Positions 1 to 8,703 of a stretch of 64,000 nucleotides of DNA are shown one piece after another. Both the position numbers and the translations under genes were made by a program. Source of the DNA: Pseudomonas sp. St316. GTDB taxonomy: Bacteria > Pseudomonadota > Gammaproteobacteria > Pseudomonadales > Pseudomonadaceae. The notes beneath the pieces were generated by a model. The model was not told the origin of the DNA. It saw nothing but the letters and a program-made list of their open reading frames with translations, and did no database searches. Location of the stretch: NCBI RefSeq assembly GCF_018325905.1, contig NZ_AP021901.1, forward strand, positions 620,001 through 684,000. The letters are read 5' to 3'. Positions within the stretch are counted from its first letter, which is position 1; every line of letters starts with the position of its first letter.

Positions 1-379
1 CCACGCTGTTGAGCAGCATGTTGCCAAACGCCTTGATCTCGTCGGTGCTGCCGGTGGACGAACCGCAGGACACGCCCATGCGCCCATCCTTGATCGACTC
101 GTCGCCCAGCAGGCCGGCGTCGGCCAGGGCCTGTTCCGCCGACGCGACCGCCAGGCGCGAAACCCGGCCCATGCTGCGCAGTTGCTTGCGGGTCCAGCGG
201 GCCGGTACCTGGAAGTCGTCGATGGGGCCGGCCAGGCGGGTGTTCAGTTCGGTGAAACGGTCCCACTCATCCATGCGCCGGATGCCGCTGCGGTTGGCGG
301 CGAAGTTGGCGGCGATGGTCTCCCAGTCGCTGCCTATGGAGGTGATACCGGCCATGCCGGTGACGACGACGCGCTTCAT
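1..379 (-). CDS. beta-ketoacyl-ACP synthase (ketosynthase), N-terminal part, cut by window edge
   Basis: This is the N-terminal ~126 residues of a FabF-like ketosynthase, beginning MKRVVVTGMAGITSIGSDW and continuing with a GVSCGSSTGSTDEI segment. That is the start of the thiolase fold seen in KAS II enzymes; the catalytic Cys-His-His residues lie beyond the window. Its ATG shares one base with the stop codon of the upstream ketoreductase, so it is translated as part of the aryl-polyene operon. In this kind of cluster a second ketosynthase typically works alongside the first in chain extension (ApeR-type role). The family is clear; the precise role in this pathway is inferred from the neighbours. 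Confidence 0.85.
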   Translation of the reverse strand, partial: MKRVVVTGMAGITSIGSDWETIAANFAANRSGIRRMDEWDRFTELNTRLAGPIDDFQVPARWTRKQLRSMGRVSRLAVASAEQALADAGLLGDESIKDGRMGVSCGSSTGSTDEIKAFGNMLLNSV

Positions 380-1107
380 CAGCACAAGCCTCCGTTGACG
401 GCCAGGACTTGCCGGGTGATGTAGCCGGCCTCAAAGGACATCAGGAAGTTCACCGCACCCGCCACTTCTTCCGGGGTGCCCATGCGCTGGGCGGGGATCA
501 TTTTCATCAGTTCTTCCACGGGTACGTTTTCATCGAGCATGGCGGTGTCGATCAGGCCTGGCGCGACGCAATTGACGGTGATCTTGCGCTTGCCCAGCTC
601 GATTGCCAACGCCTTGGCCGCGCCGATCAAACCGGCCTTCGAGGCGCTGTAGTTGACTTGGCCGCGATTGCCGATCAGCCCGGAAACCGAGGTGATGCAG
701 ACGATCCGCCCGGCGGCGCGACGACGGATCATCGGCATCATCACCGGGTGCAGCACGTTGTAGAAACCGTCGAGGTTGGTGCGCATCACCACATCCCAGT
801 CGTCTTCGCTCAGGGCTGGGAAAGCACCGTCGCGGGTCAAGCCGGCATTGAGCACCACGCCGTAATAGGCGCCGTGGGTTTCGACGTCGGCTTCGAGAAT
901 GGCTTTGCAGGCGGCGCGGTCGGATACGTCGAATTGCAGCACACGCGCCTGGCGGCCCAGGGCCTGGATTTCTGCCTGGACGGCTTCGGCTTCGGCGCGG
1001 CCACTGCGGCAATGCAGCACGATGTCGTGCCCGGCCTGGGCCAGGCGCAGGGCGATGGCGCGGCCTATGCCACGGCTGGAGCCGGTGACCAGTACGGATT
1101 CAGTCAT
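379..1107 (-). CDS. 3-oxoacyl-ACP reductase (FabG-like ketoreductase, aryl-polyene type)
   Basis: A 242-residue short-chain dehydrogenase/reductase that would reduce the beta-keto group of the growing polyene on its ACP with NAD(P)H. The cofactor loop GSSRGIGR lies at residues 9-16 and the catalytic Ser140, Tyr153 and Lys157 are all present (YSASK). The NAG motif of the family is at about 87-89. The length is normal for FabG. The start overlaps the upstream dehydratase stop by four bases (ATGA), and its own stop shares a base with the next ketosynthase start, so the genes are translationally coupled. Pathway assignment (ApeQ-type) rests on the cluster context. Confidence 0.92.
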   Translation of the reverse strand: MTESVLVTGSSRGIGRAIALRLAQAGHDIVLHCRSGRAEAEAVQAEIQALGRQARVLQFDVSDRAACKAILEADVETHGAYYGVVLNAGLTRDGAFPALSEDDWDVVMRTNLDGFYNVLHPVMMPMIRRRAAGRIVCITSVSGLIGNRGQVNYSASKAGLIGAAKALAIELGKRKITVNCVAPGLIDTAMLDENVPVEELMKMIPAQRMGTPEEVAGAVNFLMSFEAGYITRQVLAVNGGLC

Positions 1108-1571
1108 GACGGGTTTCCTGTTGCGGACGGTTCATGAAGGTAATGGGCGGCCTGGGGCGGACGGAATACGTTGAGCCGGGCCGTGGCGTGGATGCCGTGG
1201 GCGTGTATGTGGCATTCGAACACGCCCATGCCGTTGTCATCTTCCAGGGAACGCACGCCATGGATGGTCAGTTCGGTACCGACGGGAAAACAGTCGACGT
1301 TACATTCGAACTTGCGGGTGCCGAGTAAAAAGCCCAGTTCCACGGCATCGCCGCGCTGACGTGCATGGCAACCGGCAAACGCCGCCACGCTCTGGGCCAT
1401 CAGCTCGATGCCGACCCAGGCCGGCAGCGCGCCGTCGTCGCGGTTGAACAAACCGCCAGGTTTGACGGTGGTGCAGGTATGGATCTGTTCGTCATCGAAC
1501 GACAGGATCCGGTCGATGAGGATCATGTCGCCGGCATGGGGCAGCAGTTCGGCGAGCGGCCAGTCAATCAT
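1104..1571 (-). CDS. 3-hydroxyacyl-ACP dehydratase, hotdog fold (ApeP-like)
   Basis: A 155-residue hotdog protein beginning MIDWPLAELLPHAGDMILID, the typical opening of the small ApeP/FabZ-like dehydratases in aryl-polyene clusters. It would remove water from the 3-hydroxyacyl-ACP to create each conjugated double bond. The open frame extends far upstream, but the ATG at 1571 is chosen because it forms an ATGA overlap with the upstream ketosynthase stop and because homology begins there. A second dehydratase domain is fused to the ligase at 13033-14712, so the cluster carries two. Family assignment is confident; the division of work between the two is not visible from sequence. Confidence 0.88.
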   Translation of the reverse strand: MIDWPLAELLPHAGDMILIDRILSFDDEQIHTCTTVKPGGLFNRDDGALPAWVGIELMAQSVAAFAGCHARQRGDAVELGFLLGTRKFECNVDCFPVGTELTIHGVRSLEDDNGMGVFECHIHAHGIHATARLNVFRPPQAAHYLHEPSATGNPS

Positions 1572-2764
1572 GGGGCGTCTCCGATAATCAGGCTGACGTT
1601 GTTGCCGCCGAAGGCAAATGAATTGCTCATCAGGCGGCGTGGGGTGGCCGGGTTCAGGCGGGTGCTGGCGGTGACCCAGTCCAGCGCTGGCAGGGCCGGA
1701 TCGGCCTGGCCGTCCCAGACATGCGGCGGCAGGGCCTGGGCGCTGTTTTGCGTGCTCAGGGCCAGCCAGCAGAACGCCGCTTCCAGCGCCCCGGCCGCGC
1801 CGAGGGTATGGCCGGTCATGGGTTTGGTGGACGAGCAGGGCACGCCCGCCGGGAACAGCCCGGCCACCGCCTGGCTCTCCATGGCGTCGTTGTGCTGCGT
1901 GGCGGTGCCATGCAGGTTCAGGTAGTCGATCTGGCTGGCCTCGAGGCCAGCGCAGCGCAGGGCTTTTTCCATGGCCTGGCGGGCGCCGCGACCGCTGGGT
2001 TCGGGGGCGGAAATATGGTGGGCATCGGAACTGGCGCCGTCGCCGAGCAAGGCAATCGGTGTCCCGTCGCCTGGCGTCTTGCTCATGAGGAACAGCACGG
2101 CTGCTTCGCCAATGTTGATGCCGCTGCGGTTCACCGAAAACGGATTGCAGCGTTCGTTCGACACCGCTTCGAGTGCGGAAAAACCGTTGAGGGTCAGTTT
2201 GCACAGGCTGTCCACGCCACCGCACAGCACGGCATCGCACAGGCCCAGGTTCAGCAGGCGCCGGGCACTCATCAAGGCGCGGGCGCTGGAGGTGCAGGCC
2301 GTGGAAATCACATAGGACGGGCCGCTCAGGCCGAGCCAGTCGGAAAGAAAGTTGGCCGGCGCGCTGAGTTCCTGTTGCTGGTAGTCGTAGCCGTCGGGGA
2401 AGTGTTGCTCGCGCAGGTAATGGGCAATGCCCTGGCTGGCCTCATCGATTCCCGAAGTGCTGGTGCCCAACACGATGCCGATGCGGGCGCGACCGTAGGC
2501 CTGGATGGCCTGGTCGATCTCGGCGCGAATCTGCAGCCCGGCTTCCAGCAGCAGTTGATTGTTGCGGCTGCGATGCGCCAACAGGGTTGGGGGAATGGGG
2601 GCGAGTTCACCCGGCACCGCGGCAACCGGCAACGCACGTTCGGCGACCCAGCCGTCCTGGATACGCACGCCCGAGCAGTCGCCGGCAAACAGGTTGCGCG
2701 CGACGGCGTGCTTGTCGCGGCCCAGGGCACAGATCACCCCGAGGGCATTCAGATAGGCGGTCAT
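1568..2764 (-). CDS. beta-ketoacyl-ACP synthase, complete (chain-extending ketosynthase)
   Basis: A 398-residue KAS I/II-type ketosynthase. The nucleophile is Cys157 in STACTSSA, and the two catalytic histidines are His285 (LHGTATQHND) and His319 (MTGHTLGAAG), so the active site is complete. It should condense malonyl-ACP with the aryl-acyl chain. In characterised aryl-polyene systems an active ketosynthase pairs with a shortened ketosynthase-like partner; the candidate partner here is the 239-residue protein at 16538-17257. Start and stop both overlap neighbours by ATGA. Confident on family; the Ape-type designation is inferred. Confidence 0.93.
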   Translation of the reverse strand: MTAYLNALGVICALGRDKHAVARNLFAGDCSGVRIQDGWVAERALPVAAVPGELAPIPPTLLAHRSRNNQLLLEAGLQIRAEIDQAIQAYGRARIGIVLGTSTSGIDEASQGIAHYLREQHFPDGYDYQQQELSAPANFLSDWLGLSGPSYVISTACTSSARALMSARRLLNLGLCDAVLCGGVDSLCKLTLNGFSALEAVSNERCNPFSVNRSGINIGEAAVLFLMSKTPGDGTPIALLGDGASSDAHHISAPEPSGRGARQAMEKALRCAGLEASQIDYLNLHGTATQHNDAMESQAVAGLFPAGVPCSSTKPMTGHTLGAAGALEAAFCWLALSTQNSAQALPPHVWDGQADPALPALDWVTASTRLNPATPRRLMSNSFAFGGNNVSLIIGDAP

Positions 2765-3243
2765 GGGGCGTTCTCGGTCAACGGTGTGATGCGGTAGCGG
2801 GGGCCTTGGGTCAGGCTCATTTCAAAATCCAGCGGCTGCGTGTAGCGCACCTGCCAGCGACTCTCGAGGGTCCGTTGCGACGCCTGTTGCCGGGCGGCCG
2901 GGTAGTTGCCGGGCAGTTCGGCTTCAGGGGTCAGAGCGAACAACAGCGCGGCGAACAACTCCCGGGCCTCGGCATTGGGCGGCAGCAGACCGTCGGCTTG
3001 CCACTGGCCGGCGACCAGGCGCTGGCGGGCCACGGGAATGCCCAGCGGGTCCATCATCGACCAGCGGATGCCAGCGTCTTCGCGCTGGATCACCAACAAC
3101 CAGTCCTGGCGTTGGCCGGCCAGGGTCCGCTCGATGTGCAGTTGCATCGGCAAGGCCAGGGTTGGCGTGCGCTCGGGCAGCGGCGCATGGCTGGCGCAGG
3201 CGCCGAGCAGCAACAGGCAGCCGATAAGCAGGGCACGAATCAT
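2761..3243 (-). CDS. DUF3261 lipoprotein of the aryl-polyene cluster
   Basis: A 160-residue protein with a lipoprotein signal: MIRALLIGCLLLLGACAS, with Cys at residue 15 as the lipid-modified residue, so it should sit in the outer or inner membrane facing the periplasm. The rest is soluble and looks like DUF3261, a family repeatedly found in aryl-polyene clusters with no firm biochemical function. The open frame starts 43 codons earlier, but the ATG at 3243 is preferred because it overlaps the methyltransferase stop (ATGA) and immediately gives the signal peptide. Probably part of moving the pigment-lipid to the outer membrane along with the LolA-like and MMPL proteins; that role is inference. 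Confidence 0.85.
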   Translation of the reverse strand: MIRALLIGCLLLLGACASHAPLPERTPTLALPMQLHIERTLAGQRQDWLLVIQREDAGIRWSMMDPLGIPVARQRLVAGQWQADGLLPPNAEARELFAALLFALTPEAELPGNYPAARQQASQRTLESRWQVRYTQPLDFEMSLTQGPRYRITPLTENAP

Positions 3244-3968
3244 CCGATGGCCCCTTCGACGGGCTTGCGAGCCACCACATTGACCAGGGTTTCCTCTCGC
3301 TCGCCAAACGGTTTGGCACGGCGCAGGCCAAAACGCTCCAGCAAGCCGAAGTCCTTGGCGCGGCTCCACCACAGGTAGGGGTAGGACACATTACGGGCTT
3401 CGAACTGGAAGCCTTGCCCGCGGATCATCTCCAGGTACTGCGCGGCACTTTTCTGCACGTGCATGGGATGACGGAACAGCCAGCGAATCACCCAGGTATC
3501 GATGTAGGCTTCGGTGGATTCGGCGAACATCAAGTAGCCGCCGGGCTTGAGTACGCGGTAGAACTCGGCGAGGGCCTTTTCCTGTTCCACCAGGTGATGG
3601 AACGTCTGGTGGCAGAACAGCAGGTCGACGCTGGCATCGGGTACTGCCAATGTCGCGCAGTCGCTGCCGATCAGTTCCACGGCCATGCCCTGGCGCGCGG
3701 CTTCCTCCCGACTCAAGTCCAGGCTGTGGGGGTCGGCGTCCACGCCGATCAGATGTTGCGGCGCGAAGACCTGGCGCAGGTACTGGAAGGACTTGCCCTG
3801 GCCGCAGCCAGCGTCCAGCAGCACCGGGTTGGCCGGCAGCGGGGTGCTGAACAGGCTGCGCAGGTCGTTGATCGCCACGCGCAACACATGGTGCTGCCAG
3901 GTGTGGCTGCGCAGGAACCAGAAGCCGAAACGGGTTTCTTCGACGTAGTTGTCGCTCAGGTAGCTCAT
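3240..3968 (-). CDS. class I SAM-dependent methyltransferase (tailoring enzyme)
   Basis: A 242-residue methyltransferase. The SAM-binding motif I is LLDAGCGQGKSF near residues 50-61, followed by GVDADPHSLDLSREE (motif II acidic residue) and a RVLKPGGYLMF post-motif. Such enzymes methylate the aryl ring or its oxygen in aryl polyenes. A GTG thirty bases upstream would add ten residues (start 3998) and overlap the preceding gene, but the ATG at 3968 begins directly with the conserved MSYLSDNYVEET sequence and is preferred. The gap to the upstream FAD enzyme is 10 bases. Substrate not determinable from sequence. Confidence 0.87.
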   Translation of the reverse strand: MSYLSDNYVEETRFGFWFLRSHTWQHHVLRVAINDLRSLFSTPLPANPVLLDAGCGQGKSFQYLRQVFAPQHLIGVDADPHSLDLSREEAARQGMAVELIGSDCATLAVPDASVDLLFCHQTFHHLVEQEKALAEFYRVLKPGGYLMFAESTEAYIDTWVIRWLFRHPMHVQKSAAQYLEMIRGQGFQFEARNVSYPYLWWSRAKDFGLLERFGLRRAKPFGEREETLVNVVARKPVEGAIG

Positions 3969-3978
3969 GGTTGCTGAC

Positions 3979-5211
3979 TCATGGTGCCGGGCTCGCACAG
4001 ATTTCCGAGAGCATGCGCAGGCGCCGCTTGGGTTCGCTGACGAACGGGTTGCGCTGATCCCAGGCGTAGCCGGCCAGGATCGAGCTGATCATGCGACGAA
4101 TGTCGTCCGAACCTTCGGTGTAGAAAATCACGTCCTGGAAGGTGCCGGCGTACCAGCCCTCGACGTAGCAGCGGAAGGTGTCGACGCCGCGCTTGAGGGG
4201 TTCGGCAAACTCGCTTTGCCAGTCCACGCTTTCACCTTGCAACTGACGGTGGAGTAAGGCGGCGGCCATGCTCGCCGAACGCATGGCGATGGTCACGCCA
4301 GAGGAGAACACCGGGTCGAGGAATTCCGCAGCGTTGCCCAACAGGGCAAAGCCAGGGCCGTGCAGGGTCTTGACGTTGGCCGAGTAGCCGCCGATGGTTC
4401 GCGCGGGGGTGTCCCACACCGCGTTGCGCAGCAGGCCGGCCAGGCTTGGGGTTTCGTCGATGAAACCGCGCAAGCAGGCATCGAGGTCGTCGGTGCGGCC
4501 AGCGAAGTGTTCCGCGGCGGCGACCACGCCCACCGAGCAACGCCCGCCGCTGAACGGAATGGTCCAGAACCACACGTCGCGTTTGCTTGGGTGGGTGGTG
4601 ATCAGAATCTTTTCTCGATCGAAAGCCGGGGCGTCGATGCGATCCTCGATGTGCGTGAACACCGCCTGGCGCACCGGGAAATTCGACGGGGCTTCAAGAT
4701 CCAGCAGGCGCGGCAGGACACGGCCATAGCCGCTGGCATCGAGCACGAAGTCGGCCTCGATGCCGTACTCGCTGCCGTCTTCGCGCTGCACGCCCAGTTG
4801 GGGCTTGGCGAGGCTGAAATCGGCCTTGGCAATCGCTTGGCCGTAGCGGATCTCCACGCCTTGCAGCGCGGCCTGGTCGGCCAGCAACTTGTCGAAATCG
4901 GCGCGTTGTACCTGGAAGGTCGTGGGCTTGCCATTGCTGAAGGTATCGCCGAAATCGAAGGCGCTGTAGCGCTCGCCCCAGGCAAACGCGGCGCCGTTCT
5001 TGCGCTGGAACCCGGCGGCATTCACCGCGTCGAGCATGCCGGCTTCTTCGACAAAATCCAGGCAATGGGACAACAGGCTCTCACCGATGGAGAACCGGGG
5101 GAAATGCTGGCGCTCGATGACCAGCACATCGTGGCCCTTGCGCTTGAGCAGCGCGGCGGCGATGGCGCCGGAAGGGCCTGCGCCGATGATGACGACCTGT
5201 CGACGTTCCAT
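3979..5211 (-). CDS. FAD-dependent oxidoreductase with flavin-halogenase motifs
   Basis: A 410-residue flavoprotein. Residues 10-15 are the GAGPSG dinucleotide-binding loop, followed by FSIGESLLSHC, the segment typical of the tryptophan-halogenase-like superfamily. Lys71 in the FQRKNGAAFAWG segment is placed like the catalytic lysine of flavin-dependent halogenases, and residues 214-219 read WFWTIP, which fits the WxWxIP signature of that family. The C-terminal flavin contact GNAAEFLDPVFSSGV is at 292-306. Xanthomonadins are brominated aryl polyenes, so halogenation of the pigment is a reasonable hypothesis, but a simple monooxygenase or desaturase is possible. ATG at 5211 was chosen over a start 13 codons upstream because it lies just after the stop of the preceding gene. 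Confidence 0.82.
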   Translation of the reverse strand: MERRQVVIIGAGPSGAIAAALLKRKGHDVLVIERQHFPRFSIGESLLSHCLDFVEEAGMLDAVNAAGFQRKNGAAFAWGERYSAFDFGDTFSNGKPTTFQVQRADFDKLLADQAALQGVEIRYGQAIAKADFSLAKPQLGVQREDGSEYGIEADFVLDASGYGRVLPRLLDLEAPSNFPVRQAVFTHIEDRIDAPAFDREKILITTHPSKRDVWFWTIPFSGGRCSVGVVAAAEHFAGRTDDLDACLRGFIDETPSLAGLLRNAVWDTPARTIGGYSANVKTLHGPGFALLGNAAEFLDPVFSSGVTIAMRSASMAAALLHRQLQGESVDWQSEFAEPLKRGVDTFRCYVEGWYAGTFQDVIFYTEGSDDIRRMISSILAGYAWDQRNPFVSEPKRRLRMLSEICASPAP

Positions 5212-5212
5212 T

Positions 5213-6370
5213 TCAACTATTGGCACTGGAGCTCCTGGCCGGGACGGCAATCGAGGGAATACGGTGGAAACCGGTCACGGCCGGTAGCAATGTGGCGATC
5301 AGCCCCATCAGCATCAGCGTGAAATACAACGCGGGGCTGATGAGCTGTTGTTGCAAGAGCAGATTGAGGAAGACGATTTCACTCAAGCCGCGAATGTTCA
5401 GCAAGACACTCTCGCGCCAGCGACTGGCGCTGGCGAATGACGCCTCGGCCCAACCCAGGCCCAGCCAGTTGCCCAGCAGTTTGCTGGCAATGGGCAAGAG
5501 CAGCAACGCCGTCAATTGCAGCCAGTCGAGGCTGCCGATGGCGCTATGGACGTCGATCTGCACAATGCCGAACGTGAGGATCAGCGGGATCGCCAGGTAC
5601 GTCTGCAAACCCTGCATCCAGGCGATATTGAGCGCCAGCCTCAAGGGCACTTTGAGCGCGGCCATGCACAGCAGATAACCAATGCCGACGATCAGCGCAT
5701 TGAGCCGGTAGTGCTCGGCCACCACCAGCAGGGCAAAAAACACACCGCTGTACAGCAACGGCTGGCGCAGGCCAACCAGGCGCAACAGCAGCGGCACACA
5801 GGTGCCTGCCAACGGCAACAGCAGGCTGCCCAGGTGGAGGCTGCCCTGGGCCAGGCCGAACAGGGTCCAGCAGGCGAGGTCGATCAGGATCGCCGTTTGT
5901 ACCAGTCGCCGGGTGGCGGCGGGTGGGTAATCGATGTGACGCAGGTACAGGTACAGCACCGGGATCGCAGTGAGCGCAAACAGCAGTCCCACCGCCAGGG
6001 AGCTGATCCAGGGCTGGGGCGGCAGCAGCCAGCACGCTGTCGCCAGGCCGCAGGCGAACGGAACGACGAAGCTTGGCAGGGCGATTTTCACGCTCTGGCG
6101 GTCCAGGCGCAGGTCGATCACGTCGCTGAGGATGTGCCCCAGCAACAGCGCGAACGCGAGGCTGTAAAGGTTCTTCAGCCACACCGGTGACACCAGTTGC
6201 GCGCCGCTGAGCTGCCAGCCCGGCTCGATCCAGAAATACATCAACAGCGGCAGGCCGAAGGTCGCCAGCAACAATTGGCTGACAATCGGGATCAACCCGA
6301 AGCGAGCGCCTAGGCGAGTGGCGACTGCGAACAGCCCCAGGGCCATGAGCCAGAACAACAGGATCATCAT
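5213..6370 (-). CDS. polytopic membrane protein, cation/proton-antiporter-like
   Basis: A 385-residue, strongly hydrophobic protein with roughly a dozen predicted membrane spans, beginning MMILLFWLMALGLFAVATRL. The pattern of paired helices and sequences such as RLGARFGLIPIVSQLLLATFGLPLL and LNIRGLSEIVFLNLLLQQQLIS resemble the Na+/H+ exchanger (CPA2) fold. It sits directly downstream of the MMPL exporter with an ATGA overlap, so it may power or accompany export of the pigment. The transported ion is unknown, and no regulatory C-terminal domain is present. Placement in the antiporter superfamily is moderately sure; function is inferred only from position. Confidence 0.7.
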   Translation of the reverse strand: MMILLFWLMALGLFAVATRLGARFGLIPIVSQLLLATFGLPLLMYFWIEPGWQLSGAQLVSPVWLKNLYSLAFALLLGHILSDVIDLRLDRQSVKIALPSFVVPFACGLATACWLLPPQPWISSLAVGLLFALTAIPVLYLYLRHIDYPPAATRRLVQTAILIDLACWTLFGLAQGSLHLGSLLLPLAGTCVPLLLRLVGLRQPLLYSGVFFALLVVAEHYRLNALIVGIGYLLCMAALKVPLRLALNIAWMQGLQTYLAIPLILTFGIVQIDVHSAIGSLDWLQLTALLLLPIASKLLGNWLGLGWAEASFASASRWRESVLLNIRGLSEIVFLNLLLQQQLISPALYFTLMLMGLIATLLPAVTGFHRIPSIAVPARSSSANS

Positions 6371-8703
6371 CGGGCGGGCTCCGCGACCGCAGCCGCGTGG
6401 GCTTGATGTCCGGCCCACGGCGCCAACATGAAGCTGAAGGCCAGCCCCAGGCTCACCGCCAGACCGAAGTTGCTCACCGCCGGTGTGCTGGACAGCGCCA
6501 GCAGGCCGAACGACAGCCAGGTAGTGACCGCCGCCAGCAACGTGCCCAGCAGGCTCACGGCGGCACCGCCGATCTGCTCGCGCATCAGGATCGCGTAGTC
6601 GACGCCGATGGCCGTCACCAGCAACAGGCCGAACAGGCTGAACAAGGTCAGTGGCTGCCCCAGCCAACCGAGGCTCGCCAGGCTGCACAGCGCGGCCAGC
6701 AACGGCAGTGCCACGATGCGCAAGGCGCCGCCGACGCCAAACGGCCAGATCAGCAGCACAATCAGCACGCAGGAGGCCAGTTTCAACTCGGCGGCGCTGA
6801 CCTGCGTGGCGGCGAAGACCCGGTTCAGGTCGCCCAGGCGATCCACCAGTTGTACGCCCGGCAAATCCACCGCCTGCACCCGCAGCAATGCGGCATTGTT
6901 CAAGCCTTGGAGGCTGATCATGGCGGCCACGCCTTGCCCTGTCGGCCCGAGCCAGAGTGTGCGATAGGGCTCGGCCAAGGGTCCGGTCAACGCGACATCG
7001 ATGTCTTGCACCGGCAAGGCTTGCAGTTGCGCCAGCTCCGCTTGCAGCGCGGCGACCGGCACACCCAGGTCCAGCAGCGGTTGCCAGAAGGCTGGCAAGC
7101 GGGCCAGGGCCTCACGCACCTTCTGCTGTTCGGCGGGCGGGCTGACCAGTTGATTCAGCGACAGGTAGCCCTGGAGTTTTTCCAGGCCGATCAACTGATC
7201 CAGCCGCTCGTTGAGGGCGGTCTGGCGCTCCAGCAGTTGGGACTGATCGTCGGCGCGGATCAGGAAGAACTGGCTGGTGGGCTGGAAGCCGGTGATGCGC
7301 GCGATGTCCCGGGCTTCGTCGGTGAGGTGCTGGGGCGTGCCGATCCACTGGCGAATGTCGTTTTTGGTGGTCAGGTGCCAGAGGCCACCTGCGCAAAAGC
7401 TCAGCAGCAACACCAGCAGCACTGGCGTGGGTACCCGCGCCAACAGCGCTTGGCGGGCCTGGAGCAGGCATTCGCACAACCGCAGCGGCCACTGGGCCGG
7501 ACGCAAGTCGGCACCCTTGAGCAGTGCCGGCAGCAGGCAGACGGCGGTCAAGTAGGCGCCCACCAGCCCGGCGGCGGAAAAGATCGCGATCTGGGTCAGG
7601 GCCGGGAACGGTGTCCAGGCCAAGGCCAGGTAGCCGATGCAGGTGGTCGCCAGGCTCAGGCTCAGCCCCGGCAGGGTCAGGCGCAAGGCCGGCCAACTGC
7701 GCCATGGCTTGAGGCTCCAGCTCTTGGACAGGTAGTGCAATGGGTAGTCCACTGCGACGCCGATCAGGCTGGAACCCAGTACCAGGGTCATCACATGCAT
7801 GCGCCCGAACAGGGCCACGCAGGCCACCGCGCCGAACAGCATGCCCACCAGCACCGGCATGAACGCCAGCCATACGCGCAGGCGTCGGAAGGCCAGCAAC
7901 AGCAGCAGCAAGATGCCGACCGTCGCGCCACCGCCGACCCAGGTGATTTCTCGCGACGCTTGTTGCTGGCCGCTGGCGGCGTACAGCAGGCCGCTGGCCG
8001 CCAGCAGTTGACCTTGGGCCTGGCCCGCCTGGTCGCGACTGCGTTGCAGCAGTTCGGCCACTTGCAACGGCAGGTTCATGTCGAAGGCGTTGCCTTGGGC
8101 GCGGGCCCGCAGCATCACCCAGCTTTTACCGTCGGCATCGGCGACCAACGCACCGCTGCCCAGGTCGAACTTTATCGCGCCGCGTTGTGGCTGGCTGTTC
8201 TGGATGCGTCCGGTCAGGCCCAGCCAGTCGTCCTGGTTCGGCACCAGGCTGAAGCCGCTGAACGGGTCGAACAGGGCCTGCACCCGTTGCTGGATGAACG
8301 CCTGGGGCTGTTCGATCAATTGCTGCCGGTCCGCCGCCGAGAGCATCGCCAGCCGCCCGTTGAGCAATTGTGCGCGCAGCGCCGGCAAGTCGGCCTGCAA
8401 CGTCCACTGGACCTTGTCGAACAGACCGCTGGCCTGCCATTGCTCGCCGAGGGTTTGCGCCAGGGCGATGGCTTGCTGGCGATCGGTGTGACCAACCAGC
8501 ACCAGCATCTCGCGATTGAGCGGCTCCTGCATGCGTTGTTCGGCGATGAGTTCCAGGGCATCGGGCGACGTGCCCGGCACCAGCTCCATGAGATTGGCCG
8601 ACAGCGGCGCGCCGTTGCGCCATTGCCAACCGGCGAGCGCGAGCACTGCCAGCAGCAGGATCAGGAACAGCCGGGGCAGCATCCGTTCACTCGGTAAAAT
8701 CAT
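6367..8703 (-). CDS. MMPL/RND-family exporter of the aryl-polyene cluster
   Basis: A 778-residue inner-membrane transporter of the MMPL type: an N-terminal helix (about 9-24), a large periplasmic loop, a first bundle of helices (about 255-395), then a second periplasmic loop and a second helix bundle (about 640-770). The segment GSSLIGVAVDYPLHYLSKSW is the intramembrane acidic motif of the family, repeated as TAIGVDYAILMREQ in the second half. It probably extracts or flips the lipid-linked polyene. The ATG at 8703 has a GGAG ribosome-binding site five bases upstream and overlaps the LolA-like gene by 17 bases; an alternative ATG lies at 8682. Confidence 0.88.
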   Translation of the reverse strand: MILPSERMLPRLFLILLLAVLALAGWQWRNGAPLSANLMELVPGTSPDALELIAEQRMQEPLNREMLVLVGHTDRQQAIALAQTLGEQWQASGLFDKVQWTLQADLPALRAQLLNGRLAMLSAADRQQLIEQPQAFIQQRVQALFDPFSGFSLVPNQDDWLGLTGRIQNSQPQRGAIKFDLGSGALVADADGKSWVMLRARAQGNAFDMNLPLQVAELLQRSRDQAGQAQGQLLAASGLLYAASGQQQASREITWVGGGATVGILLLLLLAFRRLRVWLAFMPVLVGMLFGAVACVALFGRMHVMTLVLGSSLIGVAVDYPLHYLSKSWSLKPWRSWPALRLTLPGLSLSLATTCIGYLALAWTPFPALTQIAIFSAAGLVGAYLTAVCLLPALLKGADLRPAQWPLRLCECLLQARQALLARVPTPVLLVLLLSFCAGGLWHLTTKNDIRQWIGTPQHLTDEARDIARITGFQPTSQFFLIRADDQSQLLERQTALNERLDQLIGLEKLQGYLSLNQLVSPPAEQQKVREALARLPAFWQPLLDLGVPVAALQAELAQLQALPVQDIDVALTGPLAEPYRTLWLGPTGQGVAAMISLQGLNNAALLRVQAVDLPGVQLVDRLGDLNRVFAATQVSAAELKLASCVLIVLLIWPFGVGGALRIVALPLLAALCSLASLGWLGQPLTLFSLFGLLLVTAIGVDYAILMREQIGGAAVSLLGTLLAAVTTWLSFGLLALSSTPAVSNFGLAVSLGLAFSFMLAPWAGHQAHAAAVAEPAR

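Noticed and set aside
6397..8697. 766-residue open frame opposite the MMPL exporter
   Set aside because: Gln/His-rich shadow of the GC-rich coding strand; the real gene on the minus strand has clear homology.
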